A stretch of 64,000 bases of DNA from an uncultured Acidobacteriaceae bacterium (GTDB lineage: Bacteria; Acidobacteriota; Terriglobia; Terriglobales; Acidobacteriaceae), in contig CAINJJ010000037.1 in assembly GCA_903849645.1 (NCBI GenBank), positions 62,001-126,000 on the forward strand. The letters run 5' to 3'. Positions 16,052 to 26,157 of the stretch are shown here, in pieces. A program made the position numbers and the translations under genes. Position 1 is the stretch's first letter. The number at the start of each line of letters is the position of its first letter. The notes under the pieces are model-generated. The model made no database searches. It worked only from the letters and a program-made list of their open reading frames with translations, and was not told the origin of the DNA.

Positions 16052-16909
16052 ATGACCCTCGAGCCAAGTGATCCCTCATCCCTCGCCGCCATTCTCCAGG
16101 TCGAGCGCCTCTACGCCGGCTTGATCCGGAATGCAGGCCAGCAGTCAGACGGTGAACCCACCCTCGGCGGCCAACTCCTCTACGCCGGGGAACTCGACGC
16201 GGAAGCCCGCGCCCTGACCATTGCCGCCAACATCGCCGGAGCCGCCACTCTGGCCGCCACAGCCGACGCGGGTCTTCAAAAGCAGGCCATTCGCGACGGC
16301 GTCGTGGATTTTCTCGTCACCTCGCTCGACGAGGCCATCCGCATCCTCAAGAACGAGATCCGCAAGCGCGAAACAGTCGCTGTCTGCGTGGGCGCCTCCC
16401 CCGAGGCCGTCGAGCAGGAGATGGCTGAGCGCGGCCTGCTCCCCGACCTCGTCTTCCCCACGCCCCGCGGCGGATCCCACGACACCAAGAGCCAGCCGCG
16501 GCCGGTTCGACCCGCGCCCCTGGACGAACACCTGGCTCTGCTCACATGGCGCGTCGACCGCTCGCCTGCCCTCTGGCTCCCCCGCCTCGATGCCCTTGCC
16601 CTCGAACACATCGGCCCCGGCAACGGAGCCGCGCGACGCTGGCTCCGCCTCGCCCCCCGCTTTTTAGGCAGGCTCTCGCGCAATGTGAGGGTTCTCTCCT
16701 GCGATCCGAAAGCGGCTCAGGAACTGGTCGAGCGCTTCCAGACGAGCGTCCTGCGCGGCGAGATCGGCGCTGAAGTCGAAATCAGCCTGACCATCGGCCA
16801 CCAGACCGCGCAGCAGGCTCTCTCCCTGCCCCGCAACCCCGCCTGCTCAAAGCTAAGCTTCAGCCCTGCGGACTGCCAATGGCCTCAATCCGGCCCCAGA
16901 GTTCCTTAA
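16052..16909 (+). CDS. Urocanase-like domain protein of unknown function
   Basis: A 285-residue soluble protein. The segment from LLYAGELDAEARAL through IAGAATL, VVDFLVTSLDEAIRILKNE, SPEAVEQEMAERGLLPDLV aligns by eye with the central Rossmann-like domain of urocanate hydratase (GGAQPLA...AGA...DLDDAL...EVLPELVRRGV.PDMV). The flanking urocanase domains are absent, so enzyme activity is doubtful. The C-terminal half (WLPRLDALALEHIGPGNGAARRWL) is unrecognised. It lies 52 bases after the second pilin gene on the same strand, and its 3' end overlaps engB by 50 bases on the opposite strand. Confidence 0.5.
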   Translation: MTLEPSDPSSLAAILQVERLYAGLIRNAGQQSDGEPTLGGQLLYAGELDAEARALTIAANIAGAATLAATADAGLQKQAIRDGVVDFLVTSLDEAIRILKNEIRKRETVAVCVGASPEAVEQEMAERGLLPDLVFPTPRGGSHDTKSQPRPVRPAPLDEHLALLTWRVDRSPALWLPRLDALALEHIGPGNGAARRWLRLAPRFLGRLSRNVRVLSCDPKAAQELVERFQTSVLRGEIGAEVEISLTIGHQTAQQALSLPRNPACSKLSFSPADCQWPQSGPRVP

Positions 16910-17453
16910 CGCCGTAGTCGGTCTTGGCGGAGATGGCGAGAACGTCGTCTACTCCCAGGCCCTTCTTCAGCGCAGCCAGGTTCCGCGTACGCTCGTTGCC
17001 GCTCAGCCGGTCCACCTTGGTGGCCACCACCGCAAACTCGCGTCCGGCGGCCCTCAGCCAGTCCAGCAACTGCCCGTCGCTCTGCTGCGGCGGCACATTG
17101 GAATCCACCAGGCAGATGCACAGCTTCAGCGAAGAACGGATCGCGAGATACGGCTCGATAAACGCCGGCCAGCCCGCCGAGATCGACTTTGAAATCTTGG
17201 CGTACCCGTAGCCCGGCAGGTCGGCAAGCACCAGCTTCCGCCGCTGGCTCGGGTCAAGCAGGGCAAAGAAGTTGATGGCGCGCGTCCGCCCCGGCGTCTG
17301 CGAGACCTTGGCTGCCTTTTCGCCCACCAGCGCGTTCAGCAGGCTCGATTTGCCCACGTTGGAGCGCCCCAGAAAGGCAATCTCCGGCACGTCGGGCGCG
17401 GGAAACTGGTCGGCCGCCATGGCGGAGAGAAGGAACTGTGTCGTATAGCGCAT
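16860..17453 (-). CDS. engB: Ribosome-biogenesis GTPase EngB/YsxC
   Basis: A 197-residue GTPase needed for late large-subunit ribosome assembly. All G motifs are visible: GRSNVGKSSLLNAL (G1, about 29-42), the TPGRTRAINFF region (G2), DLPGYGYA (G3), TKVD (G4) and SAK (G5). Length matches the family. The ATG at 17453 gives the usual spacing before PEIAFLGRSN; the internal Met at 17420 is an alternative. It is convergent with the urocanase-like gene. Confidence 0.95.
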   Translation of the reverse strand: MRYTTQFLLSAMAADQFPAPDVPEIAFLGRSNVGKSSLLNALVGEKAAKVSQTPGRTRAINFFALLDPSQRRKLVLADLPGYGYAKISKSISAGWPAFIEPYLAIRSSLKLCICLVDSNVPPQQSDGQLLDWLRAAGREFAVVATKVDRLSGNERTRNLAALKKGLGVDDVLAISAKTDYGVKELWGRIEAIGSPQG

Positions 17454-17574
17454 AGTTTTTAGGGATAGCGAATCAGCAGGTCGGCGAGTCAGCAGTTCAG
17501 CGGGCGCACGGGCGGGCGGAGGCCATCAGCCTCAAGGATACAGGAGTGAAGCCTTGCCGCCGCACCGCAGGCGC

Positions 17575-19980
17575 TTACTGCCGGGCCGCCTGCCCGCCCA
17601 ACCCATCGCCCGGCGGCACCGCGGGCAGCGCCTCTGCCTCCACCAGACCCTGCAGCGGGCTCTCCAGCGCCAGCGCCAGCACCTCATCCATCTGATCCAC
17701 AAAGTGCAGCTTCATCGCCTTCTTGATGTTGTCCGGCAGCTCGGCGATGTCTTTCTCGTTGGCGCGTGGCAAAATGATCTCAAAGACGCCGGCTCTCAGC
17801 GCCGCCAGCAGCTTCTCCTTCAGCCCGCCAATCGCCAGCACCTTGCCGCGCAGCGTGATCTCCCCGGTCATGGCGATGTCCCGCCGCACCGGAATCTTGG
17901 TCAGGGCGCTCGCCAGCGCTGTCGCCATCGTGATGCCCGCCGATGGGCCGTCCTTGGGAATCGCCCCCTCCGGCACATGCAGGTGCAGGTCCACGTTGCG
18001 ATAGAACTCGCGGGTCAACCCCAGCGCCTGCGCCCGGCCGCGGATATAGCTGAGCGCCGCCTGCGCCGACTCCTGCATCACGTCGCCCAGTTGCCCCGTG
18101 ATGGTGAGCTTGCCCTTGCCGTCCAGCACTTGCACCTCGGTGGTCAGAATGCTGCCTCCCACCTCGGTCCAGGCCAGCCCGGTCACCAGGCCCACTTCAC
18201 TCTTCTCGTGCACCTCGGAGTCGCGATACCGCGCCACGCCCAGGAACTCGTGAATGTTCTGCGCGTTCAGCTCTTCCTTGTGCTTGGCCCCGGATTTGAC
18301 CACCCGTCGCGCCACCTTGCGGCACACGTTGCCCAGTTCGCGCTCCAGGTTCCGCACCCCGGCCTCGCGCGTATAGTTGCGGATGATCTCAAGAATCGCA
18401 TCGTCCTTGAACACGATGTTCTTCTCGCTCAAGCCTGTCTGCTCCCGCTGCTTCTTCACCAGGTACTGCCGCGCAATCTCCAGCTTCTCCTGCTCGGTGT
18501 AGCCCTGCAGCCGCAGCACTTCCATGCGATCCTGAAGCGCCGCCGGAATGGTGTGCATCACGTTGGCCGTGGCCACAAACAGAACCTGCGACAGGTCGTA
18601 GTCCACGTCCAGGTAGTGGTCCTGGAAGGCCGTATTCTGCTCCGGGTCCAGCACCTCCAGCAGCGCTGACGCGGGATCGCCGCGGAAGTCCGACGCCATC
18701 TTGTCCACTTCGTCCAGCAGGAAGACCGGGTTCTTGGTCCCCGCCCGCTTCATGTGCTGGATGATCTGCCCCGGCAGCGCGCCGATATAGGTGCGCCGAT
18801 GCCCGCGAATCTCCGCCTCGTCGCGCACTCCGCCCAGGGAGAGCCGCACAAACTTGCGCCCTGTCGCCTTGGCAATCGACATGCCCAGCGACGTCTTGCC
18901 CACCCCCGGCGGCCCGGCGAAACAGAGAATCGATCCCTTCGGATTTTTCACCAACTGGCGCACCGCCAGAAACTCCAGGATGCGGTCCTTGATCTTTTCC
19001 AGCCCGTAGTGGTCCGCGTTCAGCACCTTCTCGGCGTATTCGATCGACCGCGTCTCCTTCGACCGCTTCTTCCACGGCACAGCCAGCAGCCAGTCAATGT
19101 AGTTGCGGCTGACGGTCGACTCGGCCGACATTGGCGGCATGGCTTCCAGCTTCTTGAGCTCCTGAATCGCCTTGTCCAGCACTTCCTTGGGCATCCCGGC
19201 GGCTTCTATCTTCTTGCGCAGCTCGTCATACTCGCTCTTTTCGCCCCGGCCCAGTTCCTTCTGGATAGCCTTGATCTTCTCGTTGAGGTAGTACTCCTTC
19301 TGCGCCCGCTCCATCTGCCGCTTCACACGCGACTGAATGTTGCGGTCCAGGTCCAGCTTTTCAATCTCCACATCCAGAACGTCCGCAATGCGAGCCAGCC
19401 GCGCCGCGGGATCGAAGATGGCCAGCAGTTCCTGCTTTTCGTCAATCCCCAGTTGCAGGTTGGCCGCAATGGTGTCCGACAGCTTGGCCGGCTCGTCCAT
19501 CCTCACCGTGGCGATGATGGTCTCGTAGTTCAGCGACTGCTGCAGCTTCACGTATTGCTCAAAGAGCGAGGTCACGCGCTGCATCAACTGCTCCACAGCC
19601 GGCGTCATCTCAAACTGGCTCTTGCCCAGCCGCACCGTGGCCACAAAAAAGCCGTCGCGGTCGTGCACGTCGGTCGACTTGGCGCGCTCCACGCCCTCCA
19701 CCAGCACCTTGATGTTGCCATCCGGCATCTTCACGCTCTGCACGATATTGCAGATCGAACCCACCTGAAAAATGTCCTTGGGCTTTGGCTCGTCGATGGA
19801 GGCGTCATGCTGCGTGGCGAGAAATATCTTGCGGTCCCCGTTTAGCGCCTCTTCCAGCGCGCGCACGCTCGACTCGCGGCCCACCACAAAGGGCGTCATC
19901 ATATAAGGAAAAATCACCATGTCCCGAATGGGCATCATGGGCAGCTTGCGTGTTTCTGTCTTTTCACGAGGTGCGGTCAT
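17575..19980 (-). CDS. lon: ATP-dependent protease Lon
   Basis: An 801-residue LonA protease that degrades misfolded and regulatory proteins in the cytoplasm. The N-terminal substrate domain opens with [19 protein letters not shown]. The AAA+ module has Walker [10 protein letters not shown] near residue 353 and Walker [11 protein letters not shown]. The C-terminal serine protease domain has the catalytic Ser in KDGPSAG (about 675) and Lys in [10 protein letters not shown] (about 718). It lies only four bases after a small ORF that follows vgrG, so it may be read through from the T6SS operon as well as from its own promoter. Confidence 0.97.
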   Translation of the reverse strand: MTAPREKTETRKLPMMPIRDMVIFPYMMTPFVVGRESSVRALEEALNGDRKIFLATQHDASIDEPKPKDIFQVGSICNIVQSVKMPDGNIKVLVEGVERAKSTDVHDRDGFFVATVRLGKSQFEMTPAVEQLMQRVTSLFEQYVKLQQSLNYETIIATVRMDEPAKLSDTIAANLQLGIDEKQELLAIFDPAARLARIADVLDVEIEKLDLDRNIQSRVKRQMERAQKEYYLNEKIKAIQKELGRGEKSEYDELRKKIEAAGMPKEVLDKAIQELKKLEAMPPMSAESTVSRNYIDWLLAVPWKKRSKETRSIEYAEKVLNADHYGLEKIKDRILEFLAVRQLVKNPKGSILCFAGPPGVGKTSLGMSIAKATGRKFVRLSLGGVRDEAEIRGHRRTYIGALPGQIIQHMKRAGTKNPVFLLDEVDKMASDFRGDPASALLEVLDPEQNTAFQDHYLDVDYDLSQVLFVATANVMHTIPAALQDRMEVLRLQGYTEQEKLEIARQYLVKKQREQTGLSEKNIVFKDDAILEIIRNYTREAGVRNLERELGNVCRKVARRVVKSGAKHKEELNAQNIHEFLGVARYRDSEVHEKSEVGLVTGLAWTEVGGSILTTEVQVLDGKGKLTITGQLGDVMQESAQAALSYIRGRAQALGLTREFYRNVDLHLHVPEGAIPKDGPSAGITMATALASALTKIPVRRDIAMTGEITLRGKVLAIGGLKEKLLAALRAGVFEIILPRANEKDIAELPDNIKKAMKLHFVDQMDEVLALALESPLQGLVEAEALPAVPPGDGLGGQAARQ

Positions 19981-19984
19981 CGGG

Positions 19985-20227
19985 TCACCATGGGGTTTGG
20001 ACGGGCGAAAAGCTGTCCGGTTTATAAGCTGCCGCGGAACTGCTGTTGGGATTGTACACCAGATCGTCTGTAACCCATTGATTAGGCTTTAGATACGCCG
20101 TAAACAACTCATTCCAGATTAGATCAGCCCAATCCTGGGGCCTCCCAGGAGGCGCCCGGCAGATGAGTTCAGGGCAATCCATTTCAGCCCAGTCGGAAGG
20201 TTCGATTCCGTCCTGGGTTGAAAGCAT
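19985..20227 (-). CDS. Small hypothetical ORF between vgrG and lon
   Basis: An 80-codon ORF starting at ATG 20227, with AAGG about nine bases upstream, 32 bases after vgrG and ending four bases before lon. The peptide is Trp- and Asp-rich ([37 protein letters not shown]) with no known domain. Its base composition is less GC-rich than both neighbours. The position directly behind vgrG is where T6SS effectors, adaptors or immunity genes often sit, but there is no sequence evidence for any of these roles. It could also be chance; part of it runs antisense to a tRNA-like T-loop motif. Confidence 0.4.
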   Translation of the reverse strand: MLSTQDGIEPSDWAEMDCPELICRAPPGRPQDWADLIWNELFTAYLKPNQWVTDDLVYNPNSSSAAAYKPDSFSPVQTPW

Positions 20228-20259
20228 CAACGTACCTTGGGAGAATGCGGCGATCCCGC

Positions 20260-22329
20260 CTACATCTTGCCGCCCTTGGTGCCGTCATCCGCCTCATCCG
20301 GTGCGGCTGGATCACCTGGGTCTTTCAGTTGGCCGGGCTGGCCCGGAATCGCGGCGCCGCCCGAGTTGATCAGAACCATGGTGCCGGAGATGGCGATGCC
20401 TGCCGGCGTGATGGCGATGAAGCCACCCGAACCCTTGAGGCACAGGTTCATGCCGGCCTCCAGGATCACGTTCATCCCGCCCTTGAGGTAGACGTCCATC
20501 CCCGCGTCGAGGGTATAGTTCATGCCCACCTTCTCCGCATGATTCATCCCGATCTTCAGAGAGAAGTCCTGTCCCACCTTCTCGCTCAGGTCCATACCAA
20601 CGTTGATGTCCGACTTGCCGCCAATCTTCGCGACTGAATCGCCCTTGATCTCGCGATCGTGCTTTCCCTTTACCAGTTCCGCCTGATCGCCCTTCACAAT
20701 CAGCGAGTCCTTGGCCCCGATGACCCGCCGGTGATCGTTCTCAACGCGCAGATCCATGTCCTTTTCCGCATTGATGAAGATCTGCTCGTTGCCCGCCTTG
20801 TCCTCGAAGCGCAGCTCATTCGCATTATCCGCCCCGCCGCCCTTGCTGCTGCGGGTCAGTATGCCGGAACGTGTGCTCGCGTCCGGCAGCGCATACTTGG
20901 GAACATTCACGCCGTTGTACACCGAGCCGGTCACAATCGGGCAATCGGGGTCCCCATCGAGGAACTGGACGATCACCTCATCCTTCAAGCGCGGCCAGAA
21001 GTAGGTGCCCCAGCCGTTGCCTGCCCAGCTTTGCGCCACGCGCACCCAGGTATTGTCCATCGTCGAGTAAGAGGTGTCCCGCACCTTGTCCCAGAAGAAC
21101 TGAACGCAGACCCGCCCCAGCTTGTCGATGAACATCTCCTCGCCGCTTGGCGAGACCACAACCGCCGTCTGGGGTCCGGGAATCCTGGGCTTCGCCGCGG
21201 TGCGCAGGGGCTTGAAGACGATATCCGCCGAAATCGCCGCGAATCGATTCTCATAAGGGTTGGCCACGCTCTCCGCGCTCGACCGGTACGAAGGCACCTG
21301 GCTCACCTGGCACGAGACCGACGTCAGCAGATACTTCTTGTTCCAGTCATCCTTGAGATGCTTGCTGAGCGTAAACGTATAGCCCGCACACAGCGAACGC
21401 GCCGTCGAGGTTCCGTGAAACACCTCCGCAACCGCGTCCGACGCCTTCAGCCGGGAATCGCGAAACAGCGTTGCAAAATCCGGCTTGGTCAGTTGCGAGT
21501 CCGTGAGTTTGACATAGCCCTCTTCCCCAGCCGGGTAAACATAACTCTCATAGGCATTGATGCCAAAGTCGCTGGCGCTCGCGCTGGCTTCCACGGGATG
21601 CGCGGCATACGTGCGATGGTCGTAATCCTTGGTCGAGTGCTTTCCAGTCACCATGGTCGCGGTCGAGTTCAACTCGGTCACCTTCGATCCATACGTGCCC
21701 TCCTGCCCCGCCATGCTCAACTCAAATTCGACCGCGGACGAAACCGGGCAGTCCGTGTAGGCGGTCCGGTCGTCGGCAAGGTGGATCGTGTTGTCCTGGT
21801 CAGTGTGCTCAAACCAGTAGAAAATCCCGCTTTCCTCCAGGAGGCGCGTCACAAAGTGAAAATCCGACTCGGCGTATTGGGTGCAATACTCCAGCGCCTT
21901 ATAGGAGAAGGTGGTGTCGTCGGTCACGGAAAGCGCATATTCGCCAAGCACCTCCTTCACCACGTCCACCACTGTCTTCCCCTGGAAGACCCGGCAGGTC
22001 GAATTCAGCGTCAACTGCCACATGCCGGGAACAATCCTAGCCCGGTAAGTATCGAATTCGATGTCGCCCCCGGTTTGCTCGAACGACGCGATAATGCCGT
22101 TGATATAGCGCGAGCCCGCCACTTCGCTGAGCGCAATGGAGACGCACACCCGCGCGGCGATCAAGGACTTGACATCGATTGTGGTTCCAGCAACCGCGAA
22201 CAGCTCCGCATGATACTCGAAGAGACGCGAGATTCCCTCGCTCCCGTCCAGCGATTCAATGAGCAGCGTGTCCCTGCCCGCCGGGCTTGAGAACACCATC
22301 AAACGATCTGTTTGTGTCGGGTCTGGCAT
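20260..22329 (-). CDS. vgrG: T6SS spike protein VgrG (TssI)
   Basis: A 689-residue trimeric spike protein at the tip of the Hcp tube. The gp27-like part holds the VgrG-typical FEQTGGD, Y-x-ARIVPGMWQLTLN and LEESGIFYWFEH segments. The OB-fold has GRVCVQFFWD, WVRVAQSWAGNGWGTYFWPR and VIVQFLDGDPD. The C-terminal beta-helix is built from short repeats of the type VGMNYTLDAGMDVYLKGGMN, ending in GGFIAITPAGIAISGTMVLINSGG. Only a short acidic tail follows, so there is no fused effector. ATG 22329, with GGCAGG upstream, is preferred to the TTG at 22335. Confidence 0.95.
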   Translation of the reverse strand: MPDPTQTDRLMVFSSPAGRDTLLIESLDGSEGISRLFEYHAELFAVAGTTIDVKSLIAARVCVSIALSEVAGSRYINGIIASFEQTGGDIEFDTYRARIVPGMWQLTLNSTCRVFQGKTVVDVVKEVLGEYALSVTDDTTFSYKALEYCTQYAESDFHFVTRLLEESGIFYWFEHTDQDNTIHLADDRTAYTDCPVSSAVEFELSMAGQEGTYGSKVTELNSTATMVTGKHSTKDYDHRTYAAHPVEASASASDFGINAYESYVYPAGEEGYVKLTDSQLTKPDFATLFRDSRLKASDAVAEVFHGTSTARSLCAGYTFTLSKHLKDDWNKKYLLTSVSCQVSQVPSYRSSAESVANPYENRFAAISADIVFKPLRTAAKPRIPGPQTAVVVSPSGEEMFIDKLGRVCVQFFWDKVRDTSYSTMDNTWVRVAQSWAGNGWGTYFWPRLKDEVIVQFLDGDPDCPIVTGSVYNGVNVPKYALPDASTRSGILTRSSKGGGADNANELRFEDKAGNEQIFINAEKDMDLRVENDHRRVIGAKDSLIVKGDQAELVKGKHDREIKGDSVAKIGGKSDINVGMDLSEKVGQDFSLKIGMNHAEKVGMNYTLDAGMDVYLKGGMNVILEAGMNLCLKGSGGFIAITPAGIAISGTMVLINSGGAAIPGQPGQLKDPGDPAAPDEADDGTKGGKM

Positions 22330-22399
22330 GGCCAACCTGCCTATTCTACAAACGGTGAAGAGGGCGGCCCGCCGCTTCCGCGCCGGGCCGCCATGCTAT

Positions 22400-25093
22400 C
22401 TAGGATACTGCGTCCCATTCATAAGTGAGCGAGCCATCCTTGACTGAAACACTCACCCGCTCCGATGTCGCTCCCTCCGCAATCCGGCCCAGAATCTGCC
22501 GGGAGAGATCAGGAAGCATCGTGTTCGAGAGAATGTTGTCCACGTTTCTGGCGCCGCTCTCCACCTCGGTGCAGCGCGCCGCCACTTCGTTCACAAATGC
22601 ATCATCGTATGCGAAGGCGATCTTGTGCGACTCTGCCAGCCGCTTCTCGATCTTGCCCAGCTTCAGGCGAATGATCTTCTTGAGCGACTCATCCCGCACA
22701 GGATAATAGGGAATGATCAGCAGTCTCCCCAGGAAGGCCGGCTTGAAAATCTTGTTCAGTTCCGGCTTCAGCGCAGTCACCAGTCCCTTGCTGTCCGGCA
22801 TGGTCTCCGGGTCCGCGCACAGCTTCATGAACGTGTCCGTCGCCGCGTTGCTCGTCAGCAGGATGATGGTGTTGCGGAAGTCGATCTCGCGCCCTTCCCC
22901 GTCTTCCATCCGGCCCTTGTCAAAGACCTGGTAGAAGAGCTCCAGCACGTCTGGATGCGCCTTCTCGACCTCGTCCAGCAGCACCACCGAATAGGGCCGC
23001 CGCCGCACAGCTTCCGTCAGTACGCCGCCCTCGCCGTAGCCCACATACCCCGGAGGCGAACCCTTCAGGGTCGACACCGTATGGCTTTCCTGGAACTCCG
23101 ACATGTTGATGGTGATCATGTTGCGCTCGCCGCCGTAGAGCACGTCCGACAGGGCAATCGCCGTCTCCGTCTTGCCCACGCCGCTCGGCCCCACCAGCAG
23201 GAAAACGCCCACCGGCTTGACCGGGTCGTCGAGATTGGCCCGCGAGGTCAGAATCCGCTCGGCAATCGCCGCCAGCCCGTGATCCTGCCCGATCACCCGC
23301 TTCTTCAGGTGCTCGTCCAGCTTGAGCACCGTGTCAATCTCGTTGCGCACCATCTTGCCCAGCGGAATCCCTGTCCAGGCCGAGATGACCTCGCCCACAA
23401 TCTGCGCGTCCACTGACACGCGAATCAGCCCAAGCTCGCCCTGCAGCGTGCTCAGTTCCGCCTCCAGGCTGGCCAGCTCCGCCTGCGCCTCGGCCGTGTT
23501 GATCGGCGCCTCGGCAACTTCCTTGCCGTCGGCGCCCACAGCCTTCTTGCCCTTTCCTTCCAGGCTTGCCTGCAGGTCGCGAATCTTCGTGACCAGGTCC
23601 TTTTCCTTGGTCCATTGCTCTTCCAGGACCGCCAGCTCCGCCTTGGCCTTGACCGTGTGCTCTTCCAGTTCGGCCAGGCGCTCTGCGTGGTTGGCTCCAA
23701 TCACCGTCTCCCGGTCCAGAACACGCTTCTGCACCGCCAGTGCGTCGAGACGACGCTGCAGGTCTTCCATCCGCGGCGGAATCGAGTTCTGCCCCAGCGC
23801 CAGCCGCGCGCAGGCCGTATCCAGCACGCTGACCGCCTTGTCGGGAAGCTGACGGCCGGCAATATAACGATGCGAAAGCTTCACCGTCGCCGTGATCGCC
23901 TCGTCCAGAATCCGCAGGTTGTGGTGCTTCTCCAGCGACCCCGCAATGCCCCGCAGCATCGTGCAGGCAACCTCTTCTGTCGGCTCCTCCACCTTCACCA
24001 CCTGGAACCGCCGGGCCAGCGCCGGGTCTTTCTCAAAGTACTTCTTGTACTCCGACCACGTGGTTGCCGCGATGGTGCGCAGCTCGCCGCGCGCCAGCGC
24101 CGGCTTCAGCAGGTTGGCCGCGTCGTTCTGCCCCGCCTGCCCGCCCGCGCCGATCATGGTGTGCGCCTCGTCAATGAACAGAATGATCCGTTCCGTCGAG
24201 GACTTCACCTCGTTGATCAGTCCCTTGAGCCGGTTTTCAAACTCGCCCTTCACGCCAGCTCCAGCCTGCAGCAGCGCCAGGTCCAGGCTGTGGACGCGCA
24301 CGCCCTGCAGCGCGGGAGGCACATCCCCCTGCGCCACGCGGTTGGCAAAGCCCTCCACCACGGCCGTCTTGCCCACGCCCGCCTCACCCGTCAGGATGGG
24401 GTTGTTCTGGCGGCGGCGCATCAGAATGTCGATCATCTGCCGCACTTCGTGGTCGCGTCCCAGCACCGGGTCAATCTTGCCCGCCTTGGCGTTCGCCGTC
24501 AGGTCCACCGTGTACTGGTCCAGATGCGGCGTCTTGCCGCGCCCCGGCGCAGCCCCGCCATCCGCCCCGCCCGCATCTGCCGCGCTCGCGGGTTCTGAGC
24601 TGCCCAGGTTGGTCTGCAGCTCTTTTGATTGGGCCACAATCTGATAGAAGTTGGCGCGCAGGCCCTCCACCTGGATCAGGTTCAGTTCCTTGCTGATGCT
24701 CTTGGCCATCCGCGAGAGATCGTCATTGCCCAGCAGCGCCAGCAGCGTAAAGCCCGTGCGGATGCTGCCCGCGTTGTAGTCGATGCTCGCCACCGTCCAC
24801 GCCTCGGAGAGCATCTTCACCACCGCCGGGCTGAACGCAGGCGACCGCGCATTGCCGCTCTTCAGCGAGTCCAGGCTGCGCTCCACATCCTTGGTCAGCC
24901 GCGAACGGTCGATGCCAAAGTTCTTCAGAATGGCCGCAACGTCGTTGTCGCTGCCATCGAGCACTCGCAACAGGTAGTGCTCAATCTCGATGTCGTAGTG
25001 CGTTCGGGCAACGCAAAGGCCGGCCGCCGACTCGAGTGCCCGGCGAGTAGTGTCGTTCAGCTTGTCGATCAATGCCTTCAGGTTTGTGCTCAT
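22400..25093 (-). CDS. clpV: T6SS sheath-recycling ATPase ClpV (TssH)
   Basis: An 897-residue AAA+ unfoldase of the ClpB/ClpV type that disassembles contracted TssB-TssC sheaths. It has a Clp N-domain (RRALESAAGLCVARTHYDIEIEHYLLRVL), a first AAA module with GEAGVGKTAVVEGFA near 231, a coiled middle domain (about 400-530), and a second AAA module with GPSGVGKTETAIALS near 633. The short N-terminus and T6SS context distinguish it from ClpB. I chose the second of two adjacent ATGs (25093) because it has better spacing from GAGGG; the track start at 25237 lies inside tssG. Confidence 0.96.
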   Translation of the reverse strand: MSTNLKALIDKLNDTTRRALESAAGLCVARTHYDIEIEHYLLRVLDGSDNDVAAILKNFGIDRSRLTKDVERSLDSLKSGNARSPAFSPAVVKMLSEAWTVASIDYNAGSIRTGFTLLALLGNDDLSRMAKSISKELNLIQVEGLRANFYQIVAQSKELQTNLGSSEPASAADAGGADGGAAPGRGKTPHLDQYTVDLTANAKAGKIDPVLGRDHEVRQMIDILMRRRQNNPILTGEAGVGKTAVVEGFANRVAQGDVPPALQGVRVHSLDLALLQAGAGVKGEFENRLKGLINEVKSSTERIILFIDEAHTMIGAGGQAGQNDAANLLKPALARGELRTIAATTWSEYKKYFEKDPALARRFQVVKVEEPTEEVACTMLRGIAGSLEKHHNLRILDEAITATVKLSHRYIAGRQLPDKAVSVLDTACARLALGQNSIPPRMEDLQRRLDALAVQKRVLDRETVIGANHAERLAELEEHTVKAKAELAVLEEQWTKEKDLVTKIRDLQASLEGKGKKAVGADGKEVAEAPINTAEAQAELASLEAELSTLQGELGLIRVSVDAQIVGEVISAWTGIPLGKMVRNEIDTVLKLDEHLKKRVIGQDHGLAAIAERILTSRANLDDPVKPVGVFLLVGPSGVGKTETAIALSDVLYGGERNMITINMSEFQESHTVSTLKGSPPGYVGYGEGGVLTEAVRRRPYSVVLLDEVEKAHPDVLELFYQVFDKGRMEDGEGREIDFRNTIILLTSNAATDTFMKLCADPETMPDSKGLVTALKPELNKIFKPAFLGRLLIIPYYPVRDESLKKIIRLKLGKIEKRLAESHKIAFAYDDAFVNEVAARCTEVESGARNVDNILSNTMLPDLSRQILGRIAEGATSERVSVSVKDGSLTYEWDAVS

Positions 25094-25125
25094 CATGTCC
25101 CTCGTGGATTGAATTCCGTTCTCAA

Positions 25126-26157
25126 CTACTGCACCAGATAGGTCGCGTCTGCCGGGTCGCGCGTCAGCGGCCTGGTCTTGAGCCAGCTCACCAGGCCAAG
25201 CTGCGGCCCCGCCTTGCCTTCCGAACCCAACTCGCATGCCGGCGCATCCGCGCGCGCCAGCACCAGTTGCACCTCGGTCTCATAACTGCCGTTGGAGTAG
25301 AGCCGCAGCCACGCCGCAAGCTCCTTGTACGCCTCCTGCCCCGGCAAAAACATCAGGTACTGCTGCAGCGGCATCGGCCCAAGCGAAACGCGGATTCTGC
25401 CATGCATATCCAGCACTTCGTCTCCGGCAACCACGCCCACGCCCAGCCGCTCGTTGGCCCCGCCCAGCCCGTTGAAGCAGGTTTGGTTCTCCGGCTCCAG
25501 CTTCCGCCACGTCCCCGCGAACTGCTGAATCTTCACCGGCACGTCAAAGTAATCCTGCAAAAGCTGCTGCAGCGCCGCGGCGGACCGCGAGTGCCGCGCC
25601 AGCAGCCCCGCATAGTTCAGGTAGGCCTCATCCTCAAAGCCTCCCCGCACGTGCAAATCACCCGTGCCGAGCCCCAGAACGTCCAGCATCCGCAGCGTGA
25701 TCGGGTCCTCGCGCGTCCGTTCATATTCGATGTAGAAGCGGTACTTGCCCCACCCGCGATAGAAGAACGAAATCATGCGATGGTTGAACATGTCCAGAAA
25801 CTCTTCCATCGCGTGATCTTTTTGCCGCGCCCGCGCAATCAGGTGCTCTGTATACGCCGCCGGCATCACCGAGATGGCCGCGCACAGTCCCATGAACTGC
25901 ACGGTCATCTTCAGCTTCCCGTCTTCCCTGCGCTTCAGGTCCTGAATCTCGCTCGGAGGAAACGAAAGCGTGGTCAGGGCCGAGAACCGGATCGTCTCGT
26001 CCTGCGGCGAAATGAAGTACCCCACCGGCTTCGCATCCGGCTCCATGCGCTGCAACAGGCGCACCGCCTGAAAGAAGTGCACCCGGAAAGGCTCTTCGTC
26101 CAGCATCTTGTTCAGATTCGTCAAAGCAACGCTTGATCTCCCGCTCTCGGTGGCCAT
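25126..26157 (-). CDS. tssG: T6SS baseplate protein TssG
   Basis: A 343-residue baseplate wedge component (ImpH/VasB family). Typical segments are FRVHFFQAVRLLQRM at the N-terminus, RFSALTTLSFPPSEIQDL, a MGLCAAISVMPAAYTEHLI stretch, and FNHRMISFFYRGWGKYRF. It starts inside the end of tssF (37-base overlap), with AGGAGG ten bases upstream, which suggests coupled translation of the two wedge proteins. clpV follows after 32 bases. Confidence 0.94.
   Translation of the reverse strand: MATESGRSSVALTNLNKMLDEEPFRVHFFQAVRLLQRMEPDAKPVGYFISPQDETIRFSALTTLSFPPSEIQDLKRREDGKLKMTVQFMGLCAAISVMPAAYTEHLIARARQKDHAMEEFLDMFNHRMISFFYRGWGKYRFYIEYERTREDPITLRMLDVLGLGTGDLHVRGGFEDEAYLNYAGLLARHSRSAAALQQLLQDYFDVPVKIQQFAGTWRKLEPENQTCFNGLGGANERLGVGVVAGDEVLDMHGRIRVSLGPMPLQQYLMFLPGQEAYKELAAWLRLYSNGSYETEVQLVLARADAPACELGSEGKAGPQLGLVSWLKTRPLTRDPADATYLVQ

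Noticed and set aside
20185-20222. GGTTCGATTCC T-loop-like sequence suggesting a tRNA
   Set aside because: The T-stem has a mismatch, no matching 5' acceptor strand (AACCCAG), D-arm or anticodon arm is found upstream, and there is no CCA. A decayed tRNA 3' fragment cannot be excluded.
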